From Cephalotus follicularis (taxonomy: Eukaryota > Streptophyta > Magnoliopsida > Oxalidales > Cephalotaceae), in NCBI GenBank assembly GCA_001972305.1, contig BDDD01002266.1, positions 124,001-188,000 of the forward strand: DNA of 64,000 nt. Direction: 5' to 3'. Of the stretch, positions 1 through 13,324 are shown in pieces (position 1 is the first letter of the stretch; each line of letters begins with the position of its first letter). Both the position numbers and the translations under genes were made by a program. Below the pieces are notes generated by a model. It saw only the letters and a list, made by a program, of their open reading frames with translations. It made no database searches and was not told the DNA's origin.

Positions 1-2
1 TA

Positions 3-2156
3 GCAGGCACGGCCCCACGTCAGACTCAAGTGCAAATGATGTTCCTGGTGGTTGACATACCAAGCCCATACAATGATATAATCGGGCCACCAGGTCTGAA
101 TTTGCTGGAGGTGATAGTGTTGACAAAGTACTTATTGATGAAATTCCCAACAAGGTTTGGCATGGGGGATGTCCGAGGAGACCAACAAGTAGCGAGGCAG
201 TGTTACAAAACTGACATAATGGACAAGGGGAAAGAGAAGGCCTGGCCCATTGCTAATGTGGAGCTTAGAGGAGAGGTGGAGCCCGAGCGTCCACAACCTG
301 TTGAGGATGTTGTGCAAGTACCCTTGGAAGAGGGCAACACAGAGAAAGTATTCCAAGTCAGCTCACAACTTGGAGAGGTGGAGAAAGAGGAACTAATAAC
401 ATTTCTTAAAAACAACAAAGATGTGTTTGCCTGGTCTGTAGAGGAGGTCCCTGGGATCAGCCCAGAGGTGATGGTGCATAAGCTAAGCGTGGATCCTATG
501 AGGCCTCCGACCAAGCAAAAGAAAATGAAATATGCTCCCGAGAGGCAACAACTAATAGCAAAAGAGGTGAGCAAGCTATTACAAGCGGGGTTCATTAGGG
601 AATTGCTTTACTCTGACTGGTTGACCAACCCGGTCCTAGTCAAGAAGGCAAATGGTAAGTGGAGGATGGGCATTGACTTCACCGACTTAAACAAAGCTTG
701 CCCAAAAGATCACTTCCTCCTCCCGAAGATTGATCAGTTGGTAGATGCAACCTCAGGATACAGGATGTTGAGCTTTTTGGATGCATATTCGGGTTATAAT
801 CAAATCCCCATGTATGGTCCCGACGAGAACAAGACAGCTTTCATCACTGACAGGGGCAAGTATTGCTATAAAGCCATGCCCTTCGGATTGAAGAATGCAG
901 GTGTGACCTACCAACGGTTGGTCAATAAATTTTTTGAGCCTCAGATCGAGAGGAATATGGAGGTATACATTGATGATACGCTCATCAACACGCCAACAAG
1001 GAGCCCCTACATTAAAGATTGGGAGGAAACTTTTGAGGTACTGAGAAGATACAAAATGAAGCTCAATCCTTCTAAGTGTACATTTGGGGTTACTTCTGGT
1101 AAGTTGCTTGGGTTCATGGTCTCGAGAAGAGGGATAGAGGCCAACCCAGAGAAAATTTTAGTATTTTAGAACTTGAGGCCTCCTCAGACTATCAGGGATA
1201 TACAAAAATTGAATGGCAAGATAGCAATCCTGAGCAGGTTCGTATCAAAATCAGCAGAAAAATGCCTTTCTTTTTTCAAAGTGCTAAGAGATCCCAATGG
1301 ATTTTCTTGGTCGGAAGAATGTCAAGCAGCCGTTGACAAGTTGAAGGAATACCTAGCTTCCCCTCCTCTGATATTAAAGCCAAAGGATGGGAAAGGCTTG
1401 TATTTGTACCTTGTGGTAATAACAAGCGCAATGAGTGTAGTGCTTTTCAGGGAAGAGGAAAAATGCAGAGGCCAGTATACTATGTCAGCAAGGCCTTAAA
1501 TGACGTTGAGGGGAGGTATCGAGAAGTAGAGAAATATGCTCTGATTATAGCGACCAGGAAGTTAAGGCCATACTTTCAAGCCCATTTTATTAAAGTTTTG
1601 AACGACAAGACACTAAGACAAGTGCTAGCAAAGCCAGACATCTCAGACAGATTGATCAAGTGGTCGGTCGAATTGGATGAGTATGACATAAAGTATGAAG
1701 CCATACCAGCGATAAAATCACAGGTCTTGGCTGACTTTGTAGGAGACCATACATTTACGGAGTTTATGGAAGAAGACACCTCTGAAGATGAGAAGGGGTT
1801 ATGGAAACTTTCAGTTGATGGCTCATCCTGTGTCTCCAAAAGTGGAGTAGGTTTAATGTTGATCAGTCGAGATGGGTGGACCTTGGAGTATGCTTTGAGA
1901 TTCGGGTTCAGAGTAACCAGCAATGAAGCCGAGTGGGAAGCTCTGATCGCCGGGCTGACAATTGCAAAGCACTTGGAGGTTCAAAAAATAGAAGCCTAAA
2001 GTGATTCTCAGTTAGTGGTTGGTCTAGCGAATGGAAAGTATGAAGCCCGAGAAGACTCAATGGCCAAGTACTTAGCGCATGTTCAGAGTCTCGAGTCAGA
2101 TTTCTAGGTGTTGAGAGTTTTGAAAGTACCCAGAACAGAGAACGCCCGAGCAGACC
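3..2156 (+). pseudogene. Tat pol, first part: protease end, RT, RNase H, archaeal-type RNase H
   Basis: The reading frame is open at the left edge. The first 60 codons hold the C-terminal part of the protease, with the segment SPYNDIIGPPGLN that follows the active site in Tat proteases. The RT spans about 480-1165, with FLDAYSGYNQI, FGLKN and the catalytic box YIDDTLIN near 970. An in-frame TAG at 1167-1169 separates RT from the first RNase H (about 1170-1700). A frameshift lies between about 1463 and 1500, just before the YYVSKAL motif. The second RNase H starts near 1800 with LSVDGSS and is interrupted at 2156 by S1. Further stops are at 1997-1999 and 2105-2107, the latter probably CAG to TAG. 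The lineage call is firm; the exact domain edges are approximate. Confidence 0.9.
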
Positions 2157-5100
2157 TGTAATGCCCGAAATTTCATAAATAATTATTGTGATATTGGCAC
2201 AGTGTATGGCTGTAATAAGCTGATGGAGACCTGAATCAATAAAAAGGCATTGCGCATTGAAGCCCGTAATTATAAAGCCCAAAATGGATAATAAAGCCCA
2301 TTTTTAATGCGCGCCTGTGAGGCCCAATGTTCGCATTATTATTATGGATATTTTAGTGGCCGTTGGATGATTAATATCGTAATGCGTGGAATAAATGGGA
2401 CCTAGGCCTTAATATTTTACTGATAAATACCAATAACGAAAGCAAATGAAAAGGAAAGAGGGAGAGAGCACGGGCACATAATGCGCCTGTGTGAAGAAAG
2501 AGAGGCTGGAGTGCGCGAGAGAGAAAGAGAGAGCTGTGCTCGCTGGAGAAGAAGGAATGACGCCGGGTGAAGCATCGACTGTCGGAGGATGTGCGGTGCG
2601 AGCCCTCAACCGGCGGTAACCTCTCTCATATTCTCTTTTCTCTTTCTTTCTCCCCTGACGCTTGCATCTCGACCGTGGGATTTCGCCGCCGTTAACGTCA
2701 CGGATGGAGCCAGTCTTCGTCTAGAAGGCCAACTCTGCCCATTTTTACGGTGGTTGAGGCATTTCTCAGCCTGAATCGATCGACTGAGTCAACTCAGCCG
2801 TTCCGACTCACTGTTGCCTGTGACACGGTGTTTTACGCTGAGTCTCAGGCAGTGACGCATAGAACTGATGGTTTTGTGGTATTTTTGGGTGGTGATTGAA
2901 GTTGTTGGAGTTCAGTGAGTTGACTTAGTGAGTCGAACTCACTGCCCCCTATGATACAGCATTCGGCGCTGAGTCTTGGCGAGTCTCTGACGGTTATGAG
3001 TAGATCATCCAAATTGGCGACTATTTATGGCATTGCCAGAACCCCAGGGTCTTAGCCAGAATCTGGCCGAAGCTCTGGTGGAGACAGTGTTCTTTTCCTA
3101 TGTGTAAAGTGTAACGGAAATGTATTGTATATGCAGTGTGAAGAAGTGGTCAAGGATAGGATGGTTCGAAGCTCAATTGCTAACAGGTAGGTTATACTAT
3201 TTTGCTTACATTCATGCATTTTGAATAGATTGTATGGATATGACTGTTGATTGATGATTGTGTTATAGATGGATAGCTGTATACATGCTAGATGGTGGGT
3301 TATGGTACAAGGTATGGTTTATAACGGCAGGAAATGGAGATTGGAGAGGAAATTTTGAGTTGGGTCCTTTTTACCCAATCTCTGTTTTCTCTCAATCTGA
3401 GGGTTATGGATATGGTTTTAAAGCTGGTTTTGTGTTTTAATTTATGGTTGAAGCTTATAGCTTCCTTTGATTTGAATTTTAAATAGATTTAAACCAATTT
3501 TGATTGATCTTTACAGTTGACAGTGGCCCAGGGCGTCAACGTGTTCTCCGTGCCCATTGACGTGTTCTGGAGTGCCCAGAGCGTCGACGCCTTGGATATG
3601 CGTCGACTCCATATGTGTTTCTTCGTGTTCGCGTGCTAACTAGCATGATGCGATAACGCGGTAAGGGAAAAAGGGACATAAGCGTCAACGCTTTCGGCTT
3701 AAGCATTGACGGCTTATGTGTTATCAGTAGTTGACGCTTAGTGCATGCGCCGACGCTCGAGGCATGATGCTTTAAGGGTCGATGCCTAGCGCAAAGTGTA
3801 GACGCTTAGACTTTACGCTTCGACGGCTAAACTCTACGCGTCAACGCCTAAAGCCCCTGTTTTGTTTAGCCAAATTTTATGGTTTTCAACCCAAATGATT
3901 TTCTCTCCATATGGATTCCATGAGAAGCCTCCCTAAGGCCTTGTAGCCTATGGAAATCCTATTTTAACACCTTTAAACTATGAATTACTTTGTAAAATCA
4001 ATATTTAAAGAAGTTTTATCAAAAGCGGGATTTTATACAAATGGTTTTCAAGAATGGTTAGGATAGCTCAATTGGGACATCTGGACGTGGATATCCTAAT
4101 TTGAATTCCTCTCCATTGTTTTATGGATTTTGAAAGGGTTTTCAATAAATGGTTAGGATAGCTCAGTTGGGACATCTGGATGCAGATATCCTTATTTGAC
4201 TTCCTCTCCATTGTTTTTCAACTCCGATAGGGACCAATAAAATGGAAATGGTTTATGGTTATGGAAAAAGGGTTATGGAAAGGGTTATGGTTATGGAAAT
4301 GGTTTTTAAATGGTTTTGACGGATGGATCCTATGTGATCCTTTATGGCAGGTCCCTATCTTTTAAATGGAATATGGTTATGGTTTCAGGGTATGATACGA
4401 CTATGGCTGTTGATCATTATGGTTGAGACCTTACAGGATAACCTATTCATAATCTTCATTTTCGTCATGAAGAATTATGGATGTAGGCCACATATTAGGG
4501 ATTTAGGGTAGACCTTGTGGAGCTTCTTTGGGATTGAGTCGCGGGTCCCCTCAGGGGCTAGTATCTTCTGGATTAGTATTATGGATTTAGGATAGACCGA
4601 GTTGAGCTCCTTCGGGATTGATCGCGGGTCCCTTTAGGGGTTAGTACCTTCTGGTCTAGCATTATGGATTTAGGGTAGGCCGAGCTTAGCTCCTTCAGCA
4701 TTGATCGCGGGTCCCCTTCGGGACTAGCACCTTCGGGACTAGCATTATGGGCATGTGGCTAGTATTATCCCATGCTCCACTGGATATGATTCAGAGAGTG
4801 CATGGACAGTGGAGGTACTATCTCGGGATGGATTGATTGTTCCCATGGTATGGTTATGGATGGTTTTATGGAGTGTCTGCAGGCCTATGGCCTTTGATGT
4901 GATTCTAGGACTAGCAAAGTACACCACTTTTTAGGGACGGTTGATGTACTGGAGCTGTCCGCAATTGACATTCATGCATATGACATGTCTCGCATATATG
5001 GTTATACTATTGCATGCATAACATACTATTATGCTGTTGCATTACATGGCATTCTGTTATACAGTTGCACACATACATTGTTATACTGCTGCATGCATAG

Positions 5101-5734
5101 CATATAGTATACCTACCCGACTATACGTTGCTGACCCATTTCATTTAATGGAATTGTTCAGGCCTAGGTGATGGATTGCAATGAGACAGGCTGAGACGGA
5201 TAGGTTCGCTATAGTAGGTTTTGTTAGCCATGTGGTATATGGTTGTGCTTACGGTTTTGTACATGAGTTTTATAAAAGGGTGGCCTTGTGTTTATATCTG
5301 ATATGTACAGATTTATAAACCTTGATATGTATAAGAGACATTCCAAAAACAATATTAAAGATATGTTTTATTCAGCTATCGACCTGCTGACATGTGGGAA
5401 TGCTTAAGATATATGTGGTAATGTATTTGATATGGATTTATCTATGGATTTCCTCATACGGGAGTGTGGTTTTCTAAGGGATGATCCCAACATATGAATG
5501 TGTTTTCTTTACAGGGGGCATAGGTCCGATAAACGAATACATCATGCCTGATTTTTGGGAAATTATAAGAGTTAGTTTTTATTGGGATTGTTATTCCGCT
5601 GATGTCATATGGTTGATTTAAGTTTTAAATTTATAGCACTTTTGGAGTATGTTTTTATATGATATGAATGGATTTAAGGGAAGGTATATCACGTGTCGAG
5701 TCATGGGGACTTCCTCACGGTTCGGGACGTGACA
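2157..5734 (+). mobile_element. S1: solo LTR of a Tekay-type chromovirus, 3.6 kb
   Basis: It begins TGTAATGCCCGAAATTTC and ends GGTTCGGGACGTGACA, that is TG...CA, and is flanked by AGACC at 2152-2156 and 5735-5739. It interrupts the second RNase H of element A, and the frame rejoins when it and one AGACC are removed. It has no gag or pol homology and no primer site, so a solo LTR formed by LTR-LTR recombination is the simplest reading. Its first bases closely match the reverse complement of the end of X, so S1 and X are relatives. Orientation is set by that match. Small ORFs inside (for example 2589-2774 and 3258-3440) have no recognisable content and are probably chance. Confidence 0.85.
3525..3855 (+). 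repeat. Cluster of TCGA-centred palindromes in S1
   Basis: About a dozen imperfect copies of a GCGTCGACGC-like motif, many changed to GCGTCAACGC or GCATTGACGG, are spaced irregularly at roughly 20-35 bp. They alternate in orientation with no fixed unit length, so this is neither a simple tandem repeat nor a CRISPR array. Equivalent clusters occur in the other long LTRs of the window. Confidence 0.7.
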
Positions 5735-7097
5735 AGACCAGTTGTTAAAATTAGCTACGGCGGAGGAGTTACAGAAAAATCAAACCGTGCTAGTAGACTA
5801 CCTGGACAGACCCACCGTTTCAGAGGTGGACGTGATGGATATGATGTACCACATGAGCCAAACTAGATGACTCCATTTATTAGTTGGTTAAGGGATGGAA
5901 TTTTGTCCGAGGACCCAGATGAGGAAAGAAGGTTGTTATACAGAGCAAACAGATACCAATTCCGAGATGTGATCATCTACAAAATGTCATTTTCTTTTCC
6001 TTGGCTGGATGTGTAACCCCCTCAGAGGTCGATTATGCTCTGATGGAAGTTCATGAAGGAGTATGTGGCAATCACACAGGGGTCAGAACCTTGTCCAACA
6101 AATTGTTGAGACAGGGCTATTTCTGGCCCACCATGCATCAAGATGCCATAAACTTTGTAAGAAAGTGTGATAAGTGTCAGATGAATGCTAATATAAACAG
6201 AAGACCATCAGAGCCTTTGACATCTATTACTGCTCCTTGCCCCTTCACGCAATGGGGAATGGACTTTGTCGGACCATTACCAGTGGCAACAGGGCAGAGA
6301 AAGTATCTTATTGTGACAGTGGACTACTTCAACAAATGGGTAGAAGTTGAGCCCCTAGCTAGAATCACAGAGAAGAACACTGAAAGTTTTGTATGAAAAT
6401 CGATCATCTGTAGATTTGGAGTCCCAAGAGTGATAGTCTCAGATAATGGGAAGCAGTTTGATTGCCAAGCATTCATGACTTTTGCAAAGAATGGGGAATT
6501 GAGCATAGGCTTGCCTTATTATCCTACCCCCAGAGCAATGGCCAAGCCGAGGTGATTAACAGGGAGATCATCTCAGAGTTGAAGAAGCGCCTTGAATATA
6601 TCAAGGGAAGATGGATGGAGGAGTTACCAAGTGTACTATGGGCATATAGAACCACTCATCGGACCACAACTGGTGAGTCCCAATTTAGCCTTTGTTTTGG
6701 AGCAGAAGCTATGATACTGGTAGAAATAGGAGTGCGGTCACCAAGAGTTGTGCATTTCAGTGAAGAAAATAATGAAGAAGGATTGAGAAACCTTGTTAAC
6801 CTAGTGGAAGAGCTCAAAGACAAGGTCACCATTAAAGTAGCAGCCTATCAACAAAGAGTGAGCCATTATTACAACAAAAGGGTGAATCCCCGACCACTAA
6901 GGGAAGGAAACCTAGTCCTCCGCAATGCGGCTATTGCTGATCCGACCTGTACCAGAGAAAAATTGGCTCCTAATTGGGAGGGGCCCTCCAAGGTGAAGAG
7001 AGTGCTCCGACCAAGAACATTCAAACTTGAAACTCTGGGAGGTAAGGAGATTCCAAGAGCTTGGAATGCTGAGCATCTAAGGAAATACTATCAGTGA
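5735..7097 (+). pseudogene. Tat pol, second part: end of second RNase H and integrase
   Basis: The frame resumes after S1 with the end of the archaeal-type RNase H (about 5738-5870). A linker with a TGA near 5870 follows. The integrase has the zinc-binding HHCC pattern: His in EVHEGVCGNH and Cys in KCDKCQ, near 6045-6180. The catalytic core has D in GMDFVGPLP (about 6260), D in VIVSDNGKQF (about 6440) and E in NGQAEVINREI (about 6545), so all three acidic residues are still encoded. A TGA at 6394-6396 and a frameshift near 6460-6500 break the frame. The C-terminal part, with the WEGPSKVKRVL segment, ends at a normal stop at 7097. No chromodomain is present, as expected for Tat. Confidence 0.88.
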
Positions 7098-8189
7098 TTG
7101 ATGCAAGTATGTATTCATGTACAAAATTCAAGAACATCAATATAGATGAATTCTTTCTTCAAAATGAGCATGTGCAAGATAATAGTTACAAGTTCGCAAG
7201 GGACCGGAGGCCCAATGTTCGAGGCCTTAAACCTCTGAACAGCCGCCGACAAGTCCCCTCGGTCAAGAAGCTTTAATACAAGCTTGTCCGACCACGGTCC
7301 CAAGGGAGCTATTAGAGCAGGGCTTGATACAGGACACGAGCTCTCTAAAGTCTCATGAAGACGTGAAACTCCTAAGGGAGTAAACAAATACAGGCTAAAG
7401 TCTCGAACAGACCGAGGCATCAAATCAATAAAGACTCCTTCCGAGGACCGATAAAGATTCCTTCCGAGGAGCACTAAAGAATCCTTCCGATGAGCTCTAA
7501 AGACTTCTTTTGAGGAGCACCAAAGACTCCCACCCGAGGAGCGCCTTAAGTTTACCAACAAAAGACTCTTAAGGGAGCAATGCTAAAAGACTTCTAAGGA
7601 AGCATTAAGAATCCCAAGGGAGCAAACACTGGTCGACATTTCTTTGTCTGACCAAACCAATATCGTGTCTTGAAAGGCGAATCCATAAGAACTCACAACG
7701 ACCAAGTTCGTTAGACTGAGCACTTTGAAACAAGTGTCCTTACAAGGACTGCAAGCTCAGACGACATGATAAGGAAAAGTCCGACAAGACGAGATCCTGC
7801 TCGGCAAACCTGTAAAAACTTGTCCGAGCATACCTTAAACTTGATCTACGAACACTTAAGAACTCATAAAGATTAAGTCTTTTTGCATACGTGCTTTTTA
7901 TATGAAGTGTCCTACGGGGACTAGAAAGCTTAGGTAACTCGGTCTGAAAAATTTAAGACCACAATACAGGAAGTCTATAAGTTAGACTAAACTAAAATTC
8001 CTAACGGGAATTATAATGCTCAAACGAAGCACAAGTCAAGTTTTATTACTTACTTTGATTTTTCCTAAGGGATTTGTAAGTGCTCTGACAAAGTTAGAGA
8101 AAAAAGCTCAAGAAAACAAGAACAAAGACGTTCATAAAGAAAAGGCACAATGATGGTGAAAGCTCTTTTTATTATTACTAGAAGAGAAA
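7098..8189 (+). other. Tat post-pol non-coding region
   Basis: This stretch between integrase and the antisense ORF belongs to element A. Apart from the short tandem repeat at 7429-7547 I see no protein match. Reading frames here are short and compositionally ordinary. Confidence 0.6.
7429..7547 (+). repeat. Five degenerate 23-24 bp tandem units in Tat
   Basis: Five successive units begin with TAAAGA or AAAGA and contain TTCCGAGGA or a close variant. Units start near 7429, 7452, 7475, 7498 and 7523. Similar but more diverged words (CTAAGGGAG, CTTAAGGGAG) continue to about 7620. Short tandem repeats after pol are common in Tat elements. Confidence 0.6.
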
Positions 8190-8506
8190 TTACAAGTTAC
8201 AAAGCGAAAGTTTCAATGCAAAAGAAAAAGCAAAGCTACAAAACAAAGACTTTGGGGGAGAGGGCTCGTGATCATCCTCTGGCAAAGGAGTAGTGAAGGG
8301 TTCAAAGGCAGGAGGCTGAGGAGCTACGAGCTCTGAAGAATCTGGTAAAGAAGAAAAGTCCAAAGCAAGGATAACCATATCCGAGGACCCAGTTCTCTGT
8401 GCCGCATCTTCTTCTCGAGCAGGATGAGTTTCTTATCCAAGGCGAGCTCAACTTTCTCTTCCTCTGCCTCGATGCCCTTGGGATAGAAGTCGAAAGTGTT
8501 AGCAGT
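8190..8506 (-). pseudogene. Antisense accessory ORF of Tat, C-terminal half
   Basis: Read on the reverse strand, this continues the ORF that starts at 15742 and is interrupted by element B. The part next to the break encodes a charged, probably helical segment (IEAEEEKVELALDKK, about 8415-8470). A frameshift near 8380-8400 leads into an acidic, proline-rich tail (QPPAFEPFTTPLPEDDHEP) that ends at a stop at 8190. Accessory ORFs in antisense orientation between pol and the 3' LTR are described for the Tat lineage; their function is not established. The link to the N-terminal half rests on the shared GCAGT and on the reading sense across the break. Confidence 0.6.
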
Positions 8507-8516
8507 CTGGTAGCAA

Positions 8517-11500
8517 AGATCGTGATGGAAAACAACAAAGAAAGAATAATAATCAGAATAAGGGAGGAGGACAGCAGCATCAGCAAGGAAATGATCAAAG
8601 GCAAGCTCAAGGAGCTGGTGGTGGGGGTAACCCCAATGTTCAGATTCCACAGTGCGAGACGTGTGGTAAGAGGCATCCGGTTGGGACTTGTTACAAAGCG
8701 ACTTGAGCCTGCTTTGTGTGCGGACAACAAGGTCATTGCTTCATGGATTGTCAGAACCCTCGTGCGAAGGAGAGGAGAGGTAATGACGGAGATGCGGGAC
8801 AACGCAATGTGGGTGGTCGAGTCTTTGCCTTGACGACTCATCAGGTAGCTGATGCTCCAGGTACTATTTTAGGTTACCTTTCTATTTGTAATCGTGTGGC
8901 TTATGTATTGTTCGATACTAGATCCACTCACTCTGTAGTAGCAAGGTCTTTTGTTCGGCATCTTGGGGTGCCATATCAGGCTTTGGATCCAGTGCTGGCT
9001 CTTTCGACCCATATGGGGACATCTGTTGTGATATCTGAATATTTTTGTGCTTGCCCTTTTTCTTTTGATGATCAGGTTCGTGATGCGGATCTTCTCTCGA
9101 TAGATATGTATTATTTTGATATAATTCTGGGCATGGATTGGCTAGATTTCCATTGTGCTATGATCGATTGTCACGCTCGGAGGATTCTGTTTGGGGTTGT
9201 GGATATGCCTAACTTTGTTTATCAGGGTTCACAGCCAAGAAAAGAAGTTAAAGTTATCTCAGCATTGAAGGCTCATAAGTTAGTAGCTAAGGGCGTTGAA
9301 GGATTCTTAGTTGTTGTAAAGGATGACTCTAAGGATGAGCCTCACCTTGAGGACTATCCTATGGTTAGATAGTTTTTAGATGTGTTTATGGAGGAGTTAC
9401 CAGGTTTGCTATCGCAATGGGAAGTGGAGTTTACAATTGAGCTCATTCCTGGAGCGGGACCTATATCTAAAGCACCGTATAGGATGGCACCGTTAGAATT
9501 GCAAGAACTGAAGGAGAAATTGCAGGAATTGTTGGATCGGGGTTTCATCTGGCTGAGTGTTTTACCGTGGGGTGCTCCGGTTTTTTTTGTTAAGAAGAAG
9601 GACGGTTCTATAAGGCTATGCATAGACTACAAGGAGCTGAATCGGATTACTGTCAGGAATAAATACCGTTTGCCTAGGATTGATGACCTTTTTGATCAAC
9701 TCCAAGGAGCATGCTATTTTTCTAAGATTGATTTGAGGTCTAGATATCATCAGCTATGTGTGAAGGATGAAGACGTGCCTAAGACTACTTTCTGCACACG
9801 GTACGGGCATTACGAGTTTTTGGTGATGCCGTTTGGACTTACCAATGCGCTAGCAGTTTTCATGGATCTGATGAATCTAGTATTTCATGAGTTCTTGGAT
9901 CAGTTTGTTATAGTGTTCATTGATGATATCCTTGTGTTTTCCAAGTCAAGAAAAGACCATGAAGAACAGCTTCGTATAGTGCTGGGTATTTTGAGGAAGA
10001 ATCAGCTTTATGTGAAGTTTTTTAAGTGTGAGTTTTGGTTAGAACAGGTGGCATTCTTGGGCCACGTGGTTACAGCTGAAGGCATCAGTGTAGATCCTGC
10101 TAAGGTTGAGGCTATTACTAAATGGCCGAGACCTACCACAGTGACGGATGCAAGAGCTTTCTGGGTTTGGCTGGCTACTATAGGCGGTTCGTGGAAGGTT
10201 TTTTCTCTATAGCCTTGCCACTGACGTAGCTTATGCGAAAGGGAGCCAAATTTGTATGGAATGAAGAACGAGAAGCAAGCTTTGAGAAGTTGAACAATGG
10301 GCTTGTGACTGCACCGATTCTTCGTTTTCCATATGGATTAGGTGGATACCAGATATACAGTGATGCTTCCAAGAAGGGTTTGGATTGTGTTCTGATGCAG
10401 CATGGTCATGTCATAGCTTATGCTTCCAGACAGCTTAAGCCCTACGAGTTGAACTACCCCACACATGACCTGGAGTTAGCAGCGATTGTTTTTGCTTTGA
10501 AGATATGGAGGCACTATTTGTATGGAGAAACTTGTGACATTTTTACTGATCACATGAGTCTCAAGTACATCTTTACTCGGAAGGAGTTGAACATGCGGTA
10601 GAGGCGATGGTTGGAGCTTCTGAAGTATTATGACCTGAATATTCAATACCACCCTTGTAAAGCAAATGTGGTAGCTGATGCTCTGAGTAGGAAAAGTTCT
10701 GGGAGTGTAGCGGCTTTTCTTACTCAGCCGCAGTTGATATCGGATATGGAGCGGTTAGACTTGAACTTGTTTGTTCGGGGTTTTGGAGGCTTTGTTGCTG
10801 GGATGAACATAGAACCTACTCTTATATCTTGGATTAAGGTGGCTCAGAATGAGGATGGTGAATTATGGGCCTTAGTCCAGAATGTTGATGAGTGTAAACA
10901 GTCAGAGTTCCGCATGGATGAGCATGGAGTTATATGGATGGGTAGTCGGTTATGTGTGCCAGCTGATCCTACTATCAGAGAGACCGTTTTGTTAGAGGCA
11001 AACAGCTCTCCATTCTCTATACATCCGGGTTGTACAAAAATGTATAGAGACTTGAAACAAAACTTCTGGTGGAATGGAATGAAGAGGGATGTAGCATAGT
11101 ATGTTGGGAGGTGTTTGGTCTGTCAGTAGGTCAAGATCGAACATCAGCGAGCCAGTGGTTTGCTACAGCCCTTGGAGGTTCTAGTTTGGAAATGGGAGAG
11201 CATAGCGATGGATTTTGTTACTGGTTTGTCAAGGACCTTCAGGAGGAACGACGCTATCTGGGTAGTAGATCGATTAACTAAATCGGCTCACTTTTTGGCT
11301 ATCCGAGAGGATTTCTCTGTGGACATATTGGCGGAGGTTTTCCTGCATGAGATAGTGAGACTTCACGGGACACCAGTATCCATTGTTTCAGATAGGGATC
11401 CCCGTTTCACTTCGCGGTTTTCGAAGGGATTCCGGAAGGCTTGGGGAACGCGGCTCAATTACAGTACAGCTTTCCATCCACAGACAGATGGGCAGTATGA

Positions 11501-12246
11501 GAGGACTATCCAGACTTTAGAGGACATGCTAAGGTCTTGTGCTTTAGAGTGGACTGGGAACTGGGATAAGTATTTGAGCTTGGTGGAGTTTGCATATAAT
11601 AAAAGTTGGCATGCTAGCATTTGGATGGCTCCGTTTGAAGCGTTGTATGGAAGAAAGTGTCGAGCTCCGACATGTTGGGATAAGGTTGGAGAATGAGTTG
11701 TTGAAGGACTAGAGCTAGTTCAGATCACTACTGATAAAGTGACTATAGCAAGGGGGAGATTGAAGGTAGCTCAATCTTGACAGACGAGTTATGCAAACAA
11801 ACATCGGAGGGACTTAGATTTTAGAGCTGGTGAACATGTGTTTTCTGAAGGTTTCACCTTGGAAAGGAGTTCGTCGGTTTGGGTTAAAGGGAAAGCTAAG
11901 TCCCCGATTTATAGGACCGTTTGAGATTCTGGAAAAGGTTGGAGCGGTCGCTTATCAGTTAGCTTTACCTCCACAGTTATCTCACGTCCATAATGTGTTC
12001 CATGTGTCTTTGCTGAGGGGTTATCAATATCATCCCCTACACGTGGTCCACCACCCTTTGGACAGTATTCATGAGGACTTGTTTTATGAGGAGGAAGCGG
12101 AAGCTATTTTGGATCGGCAGGAGCGGGTTACTCGTAACAAAACCATTCCTTTTATCAAGGTCTTGTGGAAGAACCATCCTGAACGTGAGGCTACTTGGGA
12201 GTTGGAGGAGCATATTTGGGAAGAATATCACCGTCTGTTTGAATAA
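8517..12246 (+). pseudogene. Tekay-like gag end and pol of element B
   Basis: Domain order: zinc knuckle CFVCGQQGHCFMDC (about 8709-8750), protease, RT with FIDDIL (about 9920), RNase H with SDASKKG and TDH (about 10360-10560), integrase zinc-binding region (about 11010-11150), integrase core, and a C-terminal chromodomain-like segment ending at 12246. The protease active site reads DTR where its relatives in D read DTG, so it is probably inactive. The integrase core keeps D, D and E. Breaks: TAG 9370-9372, frameshift near 10157, TAG 10599-10601, TAG 11097-11099, TAG 11127-11129, TGA 11694-11696, TGA 11778-11780 and a frameshift near 11845. Comparison with Y and D shows that 10599 and 11127 were CAG, and 11694 and 11778 were CGA. 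Confidence 0.9.
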
Positions 12247-13324
12247 GGTATGTGTATGGTTTGATTTTGGGACGAAATCCTTTTTAAGGGGGGGTGTAAT
12301 ATCCCGTCCTTAGGCCTACGTGTTTACCATCTCATGTTATGTTTATGTAATCTGTTAAGTTCTTTGTTTTGGACTGTCAGTTTTTAATTTAGAAATTCTT
12401 TATTTTATTTTTGGGGCACAAAGCACCGATGCCTTCATCAGAAACATCGACTCCTTTGCACGATGTACACGTCAACGCCCATAGTCTTGACTTTGACAAG
12501 TTTGACTTTTAAAGGTTTAACCATCAACACTTTCAGTATACCGCCGATGCTTAAGTCGGTTTTCCTTATCTGTTTGGGTGGTGGCTTTGTATGGAAGAAG
12601 AGATTCTTGCCATTTTTTATTGATCCAATTTTTCATTTTTTTGACTGAATCCGTATCTGCATGAAAGGAAGTCTTTTAGTTACACGATTCTGCCATTAAT
12701 TTTACACGTTTTTCTTGATTTTAAAACTGATTACTACATTTATTATTCTTCAAAACCATTTGCATAGTTTGTTTTAAAACCCACTAGAGCAGCAACTTTG
12801 TCAGCCTTGTTCTTCATCTTTTTGACGTCTTTTGAAGGTAATTTCTAAATGAAAGCTTTAGTTTATACTACGTGGTTTTGATATCAATCATTAAATTGTA
12901 CTAAAACAGGTTAGAATTTATCTTTGAGCATGATTTTAGAGGCCTGTTCGAAATAAATTTCTGCTGTTATTTCTAATTTGTTCATTCATGGGATTTTATG
13001 CATAACTTCTTATACTGATGTTTAGAAACAAAGAAATCATGTTATAGACATATATACATCACTGTTTTTATGATTTATGTAAAGAAAATAGGATTGTAGT
13101 TCATGATTATGCAAACTGTTATCACACATGAAAAATATGTTTTCTAAAGTATTAATATATGTAACTTGTATGTTGTACAAGATCATACATCGATATACTG
13201 ATAATTACATGCATAGAAAACATGTTTTAGAAACTATACATACCACTGTTTCATGATGTGTAAGAGAAAATAGGATTATGGCCATTGTTTTCAACTAATT
13301 TTCGGCAACTGGTTTCATGTTTTC

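Noticed and set aside
8302..8841. 179-codon reverse-strand ORF
   Set aside because: It spans the junction of Tat and element B and lies opposite the conserved gag-protease region of B over most of its length; no domain, so a shadow frame. Only the part below 8506 overlaps the Tat antisense ORF.
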